A DNA stretch of 64,000 nucleotides, taken from positions 285,001 to 349,000 of the forward strand of contig CAJHNH020006013.1 of the NCBI GenBank assembly GCA_905116865.2, in the 5' to 3' direction. The stretch is from Candidula unifasciata. Its lineage: Eukaryota > Mollusca > Gastropoda > Stylommatophora > Geomitridae. Below are positions 12,076-23,496 of this stretch, piece after piece (position 1 is the first letter of the stretch; every line of letters starts with the position of its first letter). The notes beneath the pieces are model-generated. The model worked only from the letters and a program-made list of their open reading frames with translations. It did not search any database and was not told where the DNA came from. A program made the position numbers and the translations under genes.

Positions 12076-12879
12076 TCAGTTGCTAATTTTAAGTTAATTT
12101 TTTTCGTTCGCATTACTCACATACACCTACTGAATTATGATTATTATAATATCTGATACTCTTAATTATTAGCACTCATATTTTCTACGTAATCAAATTA
12201 CGTGCGCCCATTGTCTGTCTTTTTGTTTATTTTATGATTCATAATGCGCCAGTTGTTCTCACAAATTTGTTTTGTTAAATATTTGGTAAACATTTAAAGC
12301 GACTGGACGTCTTAAGTGGTTGGAAAAACCTGTTGAAAGCCATTGTTGAATGTTCAAGAGGTTTACAAATATTGACCTCAGGCACGCGTCAAGTTCAAGC
12401 TAAGAAAGTACATTTGCCTTTGAAAACAAAGAAATGTCTGTCTCTCCACAATGAAGGTTGGCTGCAGTGTAGTGTCTTTGGGAATATTACGTGGTAAGGC
12501 TACATTCTCTTCCATGGTGCGACTCTCGTTCTACAATCTGAAAACAACAGGAGACTTTCCCGTGTGGGTTAGGGGCCCAGTTGTGTGGAAAACAAGAATA
12601 GACCCACTGCCTTCCCAAAAATCATGTTGTAAGAGTCGACTAATTGGGGGTTTGCTTCGAAGACGGAATGCATCTGCATAATAGACTGGGAACCAACAGT
12701 CTGCATACAAATAATTCAAATATGTAAAAACGGATGTGCACGCAACACTCAGGTTCTGGAACAAGTCTAAAGTCCAGAGGTAGTTCAACAGCCAGGATTT
12801 TCTGCCGAAGTTTACGTAACGTGAACATCAAGATGGTTGATTTTCGTAGGGACAGGAGTTATCCAGAGTTGATGTTCAT
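12076..12879. other. Non-coding stretch, no gene seen
   Basis: AT-rich at first. CTCCACAATGAAGGTTGGCTGCA at 12445 recurs near 42551, showing another dispersed repeat. No coding evidence. Confidence 0.4.
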
Positions 12880-13260
12880 GAACTTTAACTACAGCTGAAG
12901 ATCGTAACAACAGAGATGAGATGTCTTAGGAGAGCTGCCGGTGTGACAAGAAGAGTTAAAATCAGGAATGACGAGATTAGAAGAAGACTAGGACTGAAAT
13001 CAGTCATACAATTCCTAAAAAAGCAACAAATCAGATGGTTTGGCCACCTGACGAGAATGCCCTGGTACCAACTGCCACAGAGAGCCATGCTGAAGAAAAA
13101 TTATGAACACAGAGCAAGGGGAAGACCACGCAAGAGATGTAGCGACATCATCAGGAGAAACCTAACAGAAATGAGCATCAACTTTCACAGTGCATTGCAA
13201 AAAGCGCACAAACGATCCTTACATCTCCCACCAACACCTCGCTCAGGTAAATGGTGAAAG
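12880..13260 (+). pseudogene. LINE relic, C-terminal RT tail with one open frame
   Basis: The reading frame gives TEMRCLRRAAGVTRRVKIRN, then QIRWFGHLTRMP and RARGRPRKRCSDIIRRNLTE. This is the signature of the C-terminus of endonuclease/RT-type LINEs: [RM]-x-L-RR, then R-W-F-GH-x-x-RM, then GRPRKR. It ends in AGAAGAAGAAGAAG, a tail of the type also seen at 17.1 and 38.9 kb. The RT core is absent, so this is a 5'-truncated copy. Confidence 0.85.
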
Positions 13261-13527
13261 AGAAGAAGAAGAAGATGTTCCTTATACGAGATACCAGGCT
13301 GATACTCAGAATTATTGTAACCTGGCAGCAGACTTTGTGGTCTAGATTGACCACAAACGTTTCAGCCTATGCCAGTAGTTACTCAGGTGACAGTTTTTGT
13401 TTAAGCTAGAAACGATATGACGGTTTTTGTGTTATCATGCAAGGTGAATCTGCGCGGTCTGGCGAACTCTGTAGTAGCAGTCTCTGGGCATAAGCTGCAG
13501 AAGCGTATTTTCAGTGTTGTACATCTC

Positions 13528-13665
13528 CAATGGTCGGCTCTGTGGCTAAGTCGATGCGAACTCTTAGTAATGCCGGGATACCGGGTTCGATCCCAGCTGC
13601 GGGCCATGCGCCTTGCGTTGGTTTCGACAGTCGTATCAGGGTGCTAGCCGTCCAGAAAGCAATGT
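13528..13665 (+). repeat. SINE family C copy, 3' truncated
   Basis: Head GGCTCTGTGGCTAAGTCGAT and a strong B-box GGGTTCGATCCCAGC, followed by GCCTTGCGTTGGTTTCGACA. The B-box is the best kept in this family. Secondary structure of a functional tRNA is not supported. Confidence 0.75.
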
Positions 13666-13667
13666 CA

Positions 13668-13770
13668 AACTACGTAAAGCCGTTTGCCTTGCGCTCTGAA
13701 GGTCGTGGGTTCGTTTCACGGGCGGCCTTCAGTAGTTACGAAGATCCCTAGGAATTGTCGCCGGAGATAC
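13668..13770 (+). repeat. SINE family G copy, tRNA-like
   Basis: CGTTTGCCTTGCGCTCTGAAGGTCGTGGGTTCGTTTCAC, read in overlapping parts, has a GGTCGTGGGTTCG B-box. A related copy lies at 41034-41165 (same order CTATGAAGGTTGAGGG, then GGCGGC, then TTCAGT). Confidence 0.55.
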
Positions 13771-14549
13771 GGAGTTTGTGCTCTGCGCGACGCTCTCTGC
13801 AGGCGGTTAGCCTGATAAAACCCGATGCAATAAAGTCGATCCGCGCGAATTTAACTTTACAGTGAGTGTTGAGTGTCTTTTATAAATCGATATGAAGTTT
13901 ACTTGTGGTGTTTTACTGTTGAGCTGTGGCTGCTGTGTGAAACGACTGGACAAGGTGAATACGCCCGTAAATAGGCCCCTCTTGTTCACCTGGGTTCAGT
14001 GGATGGAGCTTAAATCATATTCTGACAACGAGTCAACTTTTCCAGCCGGGACAAGCATAGCGACCTCTGTCAAAAATCTTATCTAGTGACCTTGTGGTGT
14101 GTCTAAGAATCTCGTACGAGTCAGTCAGAAAGAGGCAGTCCTTAATTTTTGGGGCCACAGTATTTGAAGTGAAAAAACTGGAACAAATCGCGATAAATGA
14201 GGCTATTTATAGAAAGAGAAATAGGCCATGTCACTAAGACAAGATTCTTGACAGCCTTTTGCCATAACAAGGAAAGGTATCAGTACCTGAACATGCGATG
14301 GTGCCCCCTAGGTTGGTCAAGCTACACCACTTTGGAACGGGACTGCTATGTCCCAACTGTCATGACGAAATTAAACAGGGCTCCATGATGGATAATCGTA
14401 GATTCGACGAACACTTTCTTTCTGCCAATCTAGTTTATTTGCGTTTACCTGGTGTACACTGCTTTTCATTCAGCCGTCGATAACATTCGTCCGGGGGTTG
14501 ACTTTCAGGCGTTTGTGACTCAACACAGCTACCAGCTACGCTGCACTTT
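13771..14549. other. Non-coding stretch, no gene seen
   Basis: No motif, splice-bounded exon or known repeat recognised. Confidence 0.4.
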
Positions 14550-14728
14550 ACTTACAAGGTAAACTGTCCTGGAAAGGCAGCTTCTCGAATCAAATTAATG
14601 AAGAAACAGACAATGTATTGATTGGCACTCATAGAATGAAGTAGAGAGATAGAAGAACACACTAGACAACATAAAAATCGTAAGCTATAGTTACCGTGCC
14701 GGGAATCGAACCTGTGACCTCCAAATGT
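14550..14728 (-). repeat. SINE family E copy 1, minus strand
   Basis: Inverse of a tRNA-derived SINE: the B-box reads GTGCCGGGAATCGAACCTG near 14697. The AT-rich body TTGATTGGCACTCATAG is identical in the neighbouring copy. The copy stops at the B-box where copy 2 begins. Confidence 0.8.
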
Positions 14729-14990
14729 TACTTACAAGGTAAATTGTCCTCGAAAAGCACATTCTTGAATCAATGTAATAAATAAACAGACAATGTATTG
14801 ATTGGCACTCATAGCAAAAAGTAGAAAGATAGAAGAACACACTTGAAAATCGAAAGCTTCAGTTATCGTGCCGGGAATCGAACCTGTCACCTCCAAATGG
14901 AGTGTGCGTCTCGCTTTAGAAACAAGTGCGCTAAGAACATGGCCAACCCCTAAAAAGGTGTCTTCACTGACCTGTCTATTGTACAGCTTG
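14729..14990 (-). repeat. SINE family E copy 2, minus strand, tandem to copy 1
   Basis: Same body and the same inverse B-box (GTGCCGGGAATCGAACCTG near 14869), here continuing through the inverse tRNA-like head (GTGCGCTAAGAACATGGCC). Head-to-tail arrangement with copy 1 gives a dimer. Confidence 0.8.
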
Positions 14991-15534
14991 AAATCCACAA
15001 CTATGGAATGCAGACAGAATTAATCTTAAACCATTGAAATGTGCCAGGTAACAGAAGTTTATATTGAAGAAGCATAGGTCGAATAACAAACACAGCAACA
15101 ATTTACAAACACATTAGACCGCAGTTCTTTGTCTAGAATACACAAACATTTAATTTTATTGGTAGGTTTTATTGTGTCTACGTCATGAATCAACACAGAT
15201 CCCACATCGCAGCTGCTCGTAGTCCCAAACCATTATAAATGACCAGGTTTACACTTCCAAGATCAGTCACTTTCATTAACGCAATCACTCACTAATCTGT
15301 CTTTTGTAGAAATTCACCACTCGAATCCTACCCAAGCGCCACACAGAGAATTCCGTTTAATCTTTCTTGCTTCGAATTACCAGTCATTGAAAGTCGACCT
15401 CTAACAGAAATTACTAAAACTGTATCATTAGTACAAGCTGTTTTGGAGATTGCAGTATACTTCTTCTTTAGCATTCCGAGCCCTAGAGGTTTATTGCTAC
15501 AGATATCACCCGCCTCCATTCATTTTCTTTCCAG
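14991..15534. other. Non-coding stretch, no gene seen
   Basis: AT-rich sequence without recognisable features. Confidence 0.4.
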
Positions 15535-16180
15535 TTGGTGACACCAAGTGTTTGTAAGTCTGGATATTATCTCTCCGTCGTCTTCTTGGTCGGACTCGTG
15601 GTTGAGGACTATTCATCTTCTTTGTGTATACAGTTTTTACCTACCTCTCATTTGACATTTTATTAATATGCCCAAGACATTTGAGTCTAATAGCTCTCAC
15701 AATGCCAACGATCAGTCATGATTTGAACAGATTGTAAATTTAGTTGTTGTTTCTCACTCTCTAATTCCCACTGTCTGCATCTCTGATCAGTTCAAAGATT
15801 CGTCGTAGGACCCTTATTTTCGAAAATTTGTAATAAGACTCATTTAGTTTTGCTTTAAGGTTCAGTGCCATATAATAAAGAAAGGGATCTTATCAAGGTT
15901 TTGTATATTTGGATCTTAGTGTTGTGAGATAGAGATTTTGACATTAGCAGATGTTGAAATGCATAGTATAATTTATTTCCAAATTAAATTCTTGATTGTA
16001 TTTCTTCTCTAAGCATGTTAGAGATGTTAAAGTCTGCACCCAAGTACTTATATGTTTCCGTTCTTTCGATTCTCATATTATCGAATTGTATGTGGCCCGA
16101 AATTATATCGTTTCCCTGTCGTGATATTATCATGTATTGAAATATACGCAGAGTCAAAATGGCCTATGCTAGTCAAAAAG
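15535..16180 (-). pseudogene. LINE relic, minus strand, AT-rich
   Basis: Minus-strand reading gives VLRRIFELIRDADSG and, closer to its end near 15.57 kb, RVRPRRRRRDNIQTYKHL, the basic GRP-like tail of a LINE ORF2. Upstream remnants include INYTMHFNICKCQNLYL. Many stops are present. The family matches the general LINE C-terminal plan, but the clade is unclear. Confidence 0.6.
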
Positions 16181-16937
16181 GCACATACTGATTAGTATGA
16201 TTTCCTTCTATACATTCGATATTCGAGTAAATGAGCAGCCAGTTACAAACATATATCAGTCAAGGAGACAAATTAACAAATATACACAGCCGGATCGATG
16301 GGCAGAGAACAAGACAAAAGGCAGTGCAGGCAGGCAAGCAGACAAACAAACAAACATTCATACATATATGCAGACAATACAAACAGACAGTGCAGTTAGC
16401 CTACCTGTCGGAGCTGACTAAAACTTGAGATAAACCATTACCACCAGTTTACACACTTGATGAATGATGGTCTAGACCAGTCTAACCACTGTCACCAATT
16501 ACACACTTGATGAATGATTGTCTAGACCAGTCTAACCACTGCCACCAGTTACACACTTGATGAATGATTGTCTAGACCAGTCTAACCACTGCCACCAGTT
16601 ACACACTTGATGAATGATTGTCTAGATCAGTCTAACCACTGCCACCATTTACACACTTGATGAATGATTGTCTAGACCAGACTAACCACTGCCACCATTT
16701 ACACACTTGATGAATGATTGTCTAGATCAGTCTAACCACTGCCACCATTTACACACTTGATTAATGATTGTCTAGATCAGTCTAACCACTGCCACCATTT
16801 ACACACTTGATGAATGATTGTCTAGGCCAGTCTGACCACTGCCAACAATTACACACTTGATGAATGATTGTCTAGACCAGTCTAATACTGCCACCAGTTA
16901 CACACTTGATTAATGATTGTCTAGATCAGTCTAACCA

Positions 16938-17126
16938 CAGGGGCATAGGAATAAAGAAAGGCCAAAAAACACATGGAGAAGAGAGCTGGAGAACGAGGTT
17001 AGAAAAATTGGGAGGACATGGGGAGAGCTCCATGCAATGGCGAAGGATAGAACGTCTTGACGTGAGTTGGTTGAGGGCCTATGCTCCAATAGGGGATAGA
17101 AAGGCAGAAGAGGAAGAAGAAGAAGA
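16938..17126 (+). mobile_element. LINE 3'-end fragment inside the 50-bp array, copy 1
   Basis: The fragment reads RGIGIKKGQKTHGEESWRTR then LDVSWLRAYAPIGDRKAEEE, ending in a (GAA)n tail. It is a degraded LINE C-terminus, and its last part recurs at 38885-38945 outside the array. The array sequence GATCAGTCTAA is present on both sides, consistent with a target-site duplication. Confidence 0.8.
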
Positions 17127-17742
17127 TCAGTCTAATCATTGCCACCATTTACACACTTGATGAATGATTGTCTAGATCAGTCTAACCACAGCCACCAATT
17201 ACACACTTGATGAATGATTGTCTAGATCAGTCTAAACACTGCCACCAGTTACACACGTGATGAATGATTGTCTAGACCAGTCTGACCACTGCCACCAATT
17301 ACACACTTGATGAATGATTTTCTAGATCAGTCTAACCACTGTCACCAATTACACACTTGATGAATGATTGTCTAGATCAGTCTAACCACTACCACCAATT
17401 ACACACTTGATGAATGATTGTCTAGATCAGTCTAACCACTGCCACCAATTACACACTTGATGAATGATTGTCTAGACCAGTCTAACCACTACCACCAGTT
17501 TACACACTTGATGAATGATTGTCTAGACCAGTCTAACCACTGCCACCAGTTTACACACTTGATGAATGATTGTCTAGATCAGTCTGACCATTGCCACCAT
17601 TTACACACTTGATGAATGATTGTCTAGATCAGTCTAACCACTGTCACCAATTACACATTTGATGAATGATTGTCTAGACCAGTCTAACCACTACCACCAG
17701 TTACACACTTGATGAATGATTGTCTAGATCAGTCTAACCACA

Positions 17743-17921
17743 GGGGCATAGGAATAAAGAAAGGCCAAAAAACACATGGAGAAGAGAGCTGGAGAACGAG
17801 GTTAGAAAAATTGGGAGGACATGGGGAGAGCTCCATGCAATGGCGAAGGATAGAACGACTTGACGTGAGTTGGTTGAGGGCCTATGCTCCAATAGGGGAT
17901 AGAAAGGCAGAAGAAGAAGAA
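17743..17921 (+). mobile_element. LINE 3'-end fragment inside the 50-bp array, copy 2
   Basis: Almost identical to copy 1, with the same junctions and a shorter GAA tail. It lies 805 bp downstream, so it was duplicated together with the surrounding units. Confidence 0.85.
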
Positions 17922-18585
17922 GATCAGTCTAATCATTGCCACCATTTACACACTTGATGAATGATTGTCTAGATCAGTCTAACCACTGCCACAAATTACA
18001 CACTTGATGAATGATTGTCTAGATCAGTCTAACCACTGCCACCAATTACACACTTGATGAATGATTGTCTAGATCAGTCTAAACACTGCCACCAGTTACA
18101 CACGTGATGAATGATTGTCTAGACCAGTCTGACCACTGCCACCAATTTCACACTTGATGAATGATTTTCTAGATCAGTCTAACCACTGTCACCAATTACA
18201 CACTTGATGAATGATTGTCTAGACCAGTCTAACCACTGTCACCAGTTACACACGTGATGAATGATTGTCTAGACCAGTCTAACCACTGTCACCAGTTACA
18301 CACGTGATGAATGATTGTCTAGATCAGTCTAACTACTGCCACCAGTTGCACACGTGATGAATGATTGTCTCGATCAGTCTAACCACTGCCACCAGTTACA
18401 CACTTGATGAATGATTGTCTAGATCAGTCTAACCACTGCCACCAATTACACACTTGATGAATGATTGTCTAGGTCAGTCTAACCACTGCCACCAATTACA
18501 CACGTGATGAGTGATTGTCTAGATCAGTCTAACCACTGTCACCAATTACACACTTGATGAATGATTGTCTAGATCAGTCTAACCA

Positions 18586-18774
18586 CAAGGGCATAGGAAT
18601 AAAGGAAGGCCAAAAAAAACACATGGAGAAGAGAGCTGGAGAACGAGGTTAGAAAAATTAGGAGGACATGGGGAGAGCTCCATGCAATGGCGAAGGATAG
18701 AACGACTTGACGTGAGTTGGTTGAGGGCCTATGCTCCATTAGGGGATAGAAAGGCAGAAGAAGAAGAAGAAGAT
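18586..18774 (+). mobile_element. LINE 3'-end fragment inside the 50-bp array, copy 3
   Basis: Same junctions, with small changes (an extra A-run near 18612 and CTCCATTAGGGG). It is 843 bp from copy 2. Confidence 0.85.
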
Positions 18775-19590
18775 CAGTGTAATCATTGCCACCATTTACA
18801 CACTTGATGAATGATTGTCTAGGCCAGTCTGACCACTGCCACCAATTACACACTTGATGAATGATTGTCTAGATCAGTCTAACCACTGCCACCAGTTACA
18901 CACTTGATGAATGATTGTCTAGATCAGTCTAACCACTGCCACCAGTTACACACTTGATGAATGATTGTCTAGATCAGTCTAACCACTGCCACCATTTACA
19001 CACTTGATGAATGATTGTCTCGATCAGTCTAACCACTGTCACCATTTACACACTTGATGAATGATTGTCTAGATCAGTCTAACTATTGTCACCAATTACA
19101 CACTTGATGAATGATTGTCTAGATCAGTCTAACCACTGCCATCAATTACACACTTTATGAATGATTGTCTAGATCAGTCTAACCACTGCCACCATTTGCA
19201 CACTTGATGAATGATTGTCTAGATCAGTCTGACCACTGCCACCAATTACACACTTGATGAATGATTGTCTAGATCAGTCTAACCACTGCCACCAGTTACA
19301 CACTTGATGAATGATTGTCTAGATCAGTCTAACCACTGCCACCAGTTACACACTTGATGAATGATTGTCTAGATCAGTCTAACCACTGCCACCAATTACA
19401 CACTGGATGAATGATTGTCTAGATCAGTCTAACCACTGCCACCAATTACACACTTCATGAATGATTGTCTAGATCAGTCTGACCACTGCCACCAATTACA
19501 CATTTGATGAATGATTGTCTAGATCAGTCTGACCACTGCCACCAATTACACACTTGATGAATGATTGTCTAGACCAGTCTAACCACTGCT

Positions 19591-20488
19591 ATTCGCTTCA
19601 TTCGTGCATAATTTATAAGCTGCCAGCTTGTCCTTTCCTGTGTTTTAAAATATATATTTAAACAAAAATAACACGTCATTTTCACATTGTCCGCATCCAA
19701 AATACTTCAGCCGTGGCTGTAATTAGAAAGTACATAACTATAAATAAACACTTGTTCCGATAATACGGAATCTTTGAAGACATTTGTGAAAGCTTCAATT
19801 TGTAGGTGTGACAGGTAGGTAGGTATTCAGTCAACGGAACGGCTGGAGAATGCTTCGTTATTGTCACGTCTGAAAGGTTGTTTCAACTGATTTGAAAATG
19901 AAAAGGAATTTATCTTAGGGATGGTCTAAATATTCTGCGTCAACGTCACTGATGTTTAGATTAAAATATATCGATTAGCGTGGCTGACGCCTAAATATTT
20001 TATACATATTGAACATTCGAATAGTGACGTATCCAGTTCTCTATTGTCTCCTAAACTGTATCTAAACCGGTACTCATCATCATCAAGTGCCTTGCTAACT
20101 TGCATATGTGATTGTGCCTCTACAAATCTGCTAATAGCAATTGTGTGTATTTATTTGTGCGTTGACCCCCCCCCCCCTTTCCCACCTTCCCCCTTACATG
20201 TCATGACAAAGGGCTGTCCAAAATCTTCTAACATCTTCATTTGTCTCTCTGTCAACATATCCTTGCATATCCAGTTGTGAGAAACACAAAAACATAATCA
20301 AACTACTGGACACAATCAACATTGATGGGAAAAGATCTACAAAAGATAAAGAACGTGTTGGCAGAACACAGAAGCTATAAGTATAAACAAAAATTTGGGA
20401 ACATTTCTACTATCACCTGATTTGTTTTCATAATACAATGAATATATAATGACATCTGACCTGGATTTGCAAGGAATCGTGGCTTGTG
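19591..20488. other. Non-coding stretch between arrays
   Basis: AT-rich. It includes a CATCATCATCAAGTGCCTTGC segment near 20074, also seen near 8228, so it is a dispersed repeat remnant, and a C10 run near 20166. No gene seen. Confidence 0.5.
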
Positions 20489-21178
20489 GTCAAGCTTTCA
20501 GGTAGCAACAAGGAAGGAATAATTATTATCGGTTGTTCAAACCTTCAGATAGCAACAAGGGAGGAATAATTACTATCGGGGCGTCAAGCCTTTATGTAGC
20601 AACACGGAAGGGATAATTACTATCGGGGCGTCAAGCCGTCAGGTAGCAACGCGGAAGGGATAATTACTATCGGGGCGTCAAGCCGTCAGGTAGCAACGCG
20701 GAAGGGATAATACTATCGGGGCGTCAAGCCTTTAGGTAGCAACGCGGAAGGGATAATTACTATCGGGGCGTCAAGCCTTTAGGTAGCAACGAGAAAGAGA
20801 TCATTACTATAGGGGCGTCAAGCCTTCAGGTAGCAACACGGAAGGGATAATTACTATCGGGGCGTCAAGCCTTTAGGTAGCAACACGGAAGGGATAATTA
20901 CTATCGGGGCGTCAAGCCTTTAGTCAGCAACCAGGAAGGGATAATTACTATCGGGGCGTCAAGCCTTTAGGTAGCAACGAGGAAGGGATAATTACTATCG
21001 GGGCGTCAAGCCTTTAGGTAGCAACTAGGAAGGGATAATTACTATCGGGGCGTCAAGCCTTTAGGTAGCAACTAGGAAGGGATAATTACTATCGGGGCGT
21101 CAAGCCTTTAGGTAGCAACTAGGAAGGGATAATTACTATCGGGGCGTCAAGCCTTTAGGTAGCAAAAAGGAACGGATA
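20489..21178. repeat. Minisatellite array, 47-bp unit, about 14-15 copies
   Basis: Unit TATCGGGGCGTCAAGCCTTT, AGGTAGCAACGCGGAAGGGA, TAATTAC. The first two units are the most diverged; the last three are almost identical, so recent expansion occurred at the right end. Confidence 0.96.
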
Positions 21179-21239
21179 AACAATGTATACAATGTCCATG
21201 CAACTCCCTGTGTGTCTTGAAAACTGAAATATGCTGGAC

Positions 21240-21600
21240 AACATAGTACGTGTACGTAACATTTCCTCCGCACACTACATGAACGCCTGTAACAGTTCCC
21301 TACCACGTAATATGGACATCTGTAACAATTCCTTCATACATAACACGAACATCTGCATCATTTCCTCCATGGTCAACATTAACAGATCTACCGTCTCCTT
21401 CACACACACTATTAACGCATGTAACATTTCCGCCACACAACACTAACGCATGTAACATTTCCGCCACACAACACTAACGCATGTAACATTTGCTGCACAC
21501 ACAACATAACCACATGTAACATTTCCTTCACACACAACATTAGCAATTGTAATATTTCTTTCACACACAACATAAGCGTCTGTAACATTTGCTCCAAACA
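21240..21600. repeat. Degenerate minisatellite, about 31-bp unit
   Basis: Unit around AACGCATGTAACATTTCCGC, CACACAACACT. Two units near 21415-21480 are almost identical; outer ones are diverged. It leaves weak open frames on both strands, but no coding evidence. Confidence 0.8.
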
Positions 21601-22003
21601 CAGCATGCATACGTATATTATTACATTCTGAGAGTCAATGCATGTACATAAATCCAGCAGCTGTCTTATGTTTGAAGCCACAGGGATCAAGCGATACATG
21701 AAACATAAAACATGCCTATATCTATCAACTTCCTTCCCACATACTGGGGAGTTGGACTTTCAAGTATGGTTTTCGTCACAGACAGGTAATCCTGTTTATG
21801 AACAAATCTTCTTCTATGTATCACGTAAGACGTAACTGTAGCATAGTGCGCCATCAAGTCTTCCTATTTGCGTTGGCCAGCTGTAACTTTGGCAGAAATT
21901 CCTGGTTGTATGTCTATTTCATGACTTTGACCCGGTTACAGGGCCCGAGTTTCGCGCGCACATCCGACAAGTGAACCTGTCGATTATTTAAAGATATGTT
22001 CAT

Positions 22004-22722
22004 AAACCAGAAAATTCGTCTGTGGCTTAGAGGTTAGTGAAAGCCTAGAAACTGTCTAGTACACGAGAAAGCTCGTCTGTGACTTAGAGGTTAGTGAAAG
22101 CCTAGAAACTGTCTAGTACACGAGAAAGCTCGTCTGTGGCTTAGAGGTTAGTGAAAGCCTAGAAACTGTCTAGTACACGAGAAAGTTCGTCTGTGGCTTA
22201 GAGGTTAGGGAAAGTCTAGAAACTGTCTAGTACACGAAAAAGCTCGTCTGTGGCTTAGAGATTAGGGAAAGTCTATAAACTGTCTAGTACATGAGAAAGT
22301 TCGTCTGTGGCTTAGAGGTTAGGGAAAGTCTAGAAACTGTCTAGTACACAAGAGAGTTCGTCTGTGGCTTTGAGGTTAGTGAAAGCCTAGAAACTGTCTA
22401 GTACACGAGAAAGCTCGTCTGTGGCTTAGAGTTTAGTGAAAGCCTAGAAACTGTCTAGTACACAAGAGAGTTCGTCTGTGGCTTAGAAGTTAGGGAAAGT
22501 CTAGAAACTGTCTAGTACACGCGAAAGCTCGTCTGTGGCTTAGAGGTTAGGGAAAGTCTATAAACTGTCTAGTACATGAGAAAGTTCGTCTGTGGCTTAG
22601 AGGTTAGGGAAAGTCTAGAAACTGTCTAGTACACAAGAGAGTTCGTCTGTGGCTTAGAGGTTAGGGAAAGTCTAGAAACTGTCTAGTACATGAGAAAGTT
22701 CGTCTGTGGCTTAGAAGTTAAA
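22004..22722. repeat. Minisatellite array, 57-bp unit, about 12-13 copies
   Basis: Unit TCTGTGGCTTAGAGGTTAGG, GAAAGTCTAGAAACTGTCTA, GTACACGAGAAAGTTCG. The TGGCTTAGAGGTTAG part resembles an RNA polymerase III A-box. The array stops in the middle of that part, directly against a SINE. Confidence 0.96.
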
Positions 22723-22950
22723 GGACCCTTTCAACGCTAGTAGATCGTCGACCAAATGATGCATGACTCATATATTTATAGGACAGCACTCGGCTGGCGA
22801 CGTGGTTCACGTCATCTCGACTGTCTTTACTTCCCAGGACACAGCCTGGTACCCATCGTAAGTCTAGCTCGACCTGGGAGCCCTGGTCACTTTTCAAGGG
22901 GAAACAATTCGAGTCGAGTCTGGTTCGAGCTCTAGACCTGCTGGCCTACA
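22723..22950 (-). repeat. SINE family A copy, minus strand, diverged
   Basis: Inverse tail AAAGGACCCTTTC, body TTACTTCCCAGGACACAGCC and GGTACCCATCGTAAG, and a diverged inverse head. It abuts the 57-bp array. Confidence 0.7.
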
Positions 22951-23039
22951 GAAAAACATACAAACAACGACGTTACTGCAGCTGCCACAAGCATACGTGG
23001 TTTGGGGTTTTATTTCTTTCTTTATACGAAGTCAATTAT

Positions 23040-23290
23040 CTCTAGAACCTATTGTTGATTACTTCTTAACCTTACCGTGCTAGTATGTAGGGTTCGTAGT
23101 CTTTTTCTCACTTCAGTTCTGTCCAGTGCAGTCATTTCGGTATGATGGATGGAATCCAGCTAGGTGCCTTTGGCCTCTCTCATCCACGTTCGCTTTATGG
23201 TTTCTCTCCTCAGTTCCTTAATTCTCTATTGTAGTGCCTTTGTGGTTATTTTTCAGTTTATCTCTTTTTGATAAATAAAGCCAGGGCTAG
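23040..23290 (-). pseudogene. Possible LINE tail, minus strand
   Basis: Minus-strand reading gives TIKRTWMREAKGTWLDSIHH then ALDRTEVRKRL, which fits the basic C-terminal tail of a LINE ORF2. No RT motif is present, so confidence is low. Confidence 0.35.
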
Positions 23291-23496
23291 AATATATTGA
23301 GTTGATAAACTATACAAAACCTGATAATCTTTAATCATCAAGAAGGAGATCCTCCAGGGTAGTCAGTGGAGCAATGGATTTGGAGCTTTGTGCGAGGCAA
23401 GAGGCTAGCCGTTTTACGGAGAAAAATCGAGCTAAATGGGATAAACCAGTGCAATGTAGTCGATTCCTTCCACTCTTAATTTTAAATTGTTACATT

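Larger units (their letters stand above)
16438..19590. repeat. Minisatellite array, 50-bp unit, about 3.15 kb
   Basis: The unit (ACTTGATGAATGATTGTCTA, GATCAGTCTAACCACTGCCA, CCAATTACAC) repeats about fifty times with scattered point changes, mainly at A/C in GA[CT]CAG and at [AGT]TT before ACAC. Three insertions of a retroposon-like fragment interrupt it. Open frames within it are artefacts. Confidence 0.97.

Noticed and set aside
13530..13600. tRNA gene suggested by a strong B-box
   Set aside because: No foldable acceptor stem or anticodon arm is evident, and the same head with the same body occurs elsewhere; it is a SINE head.
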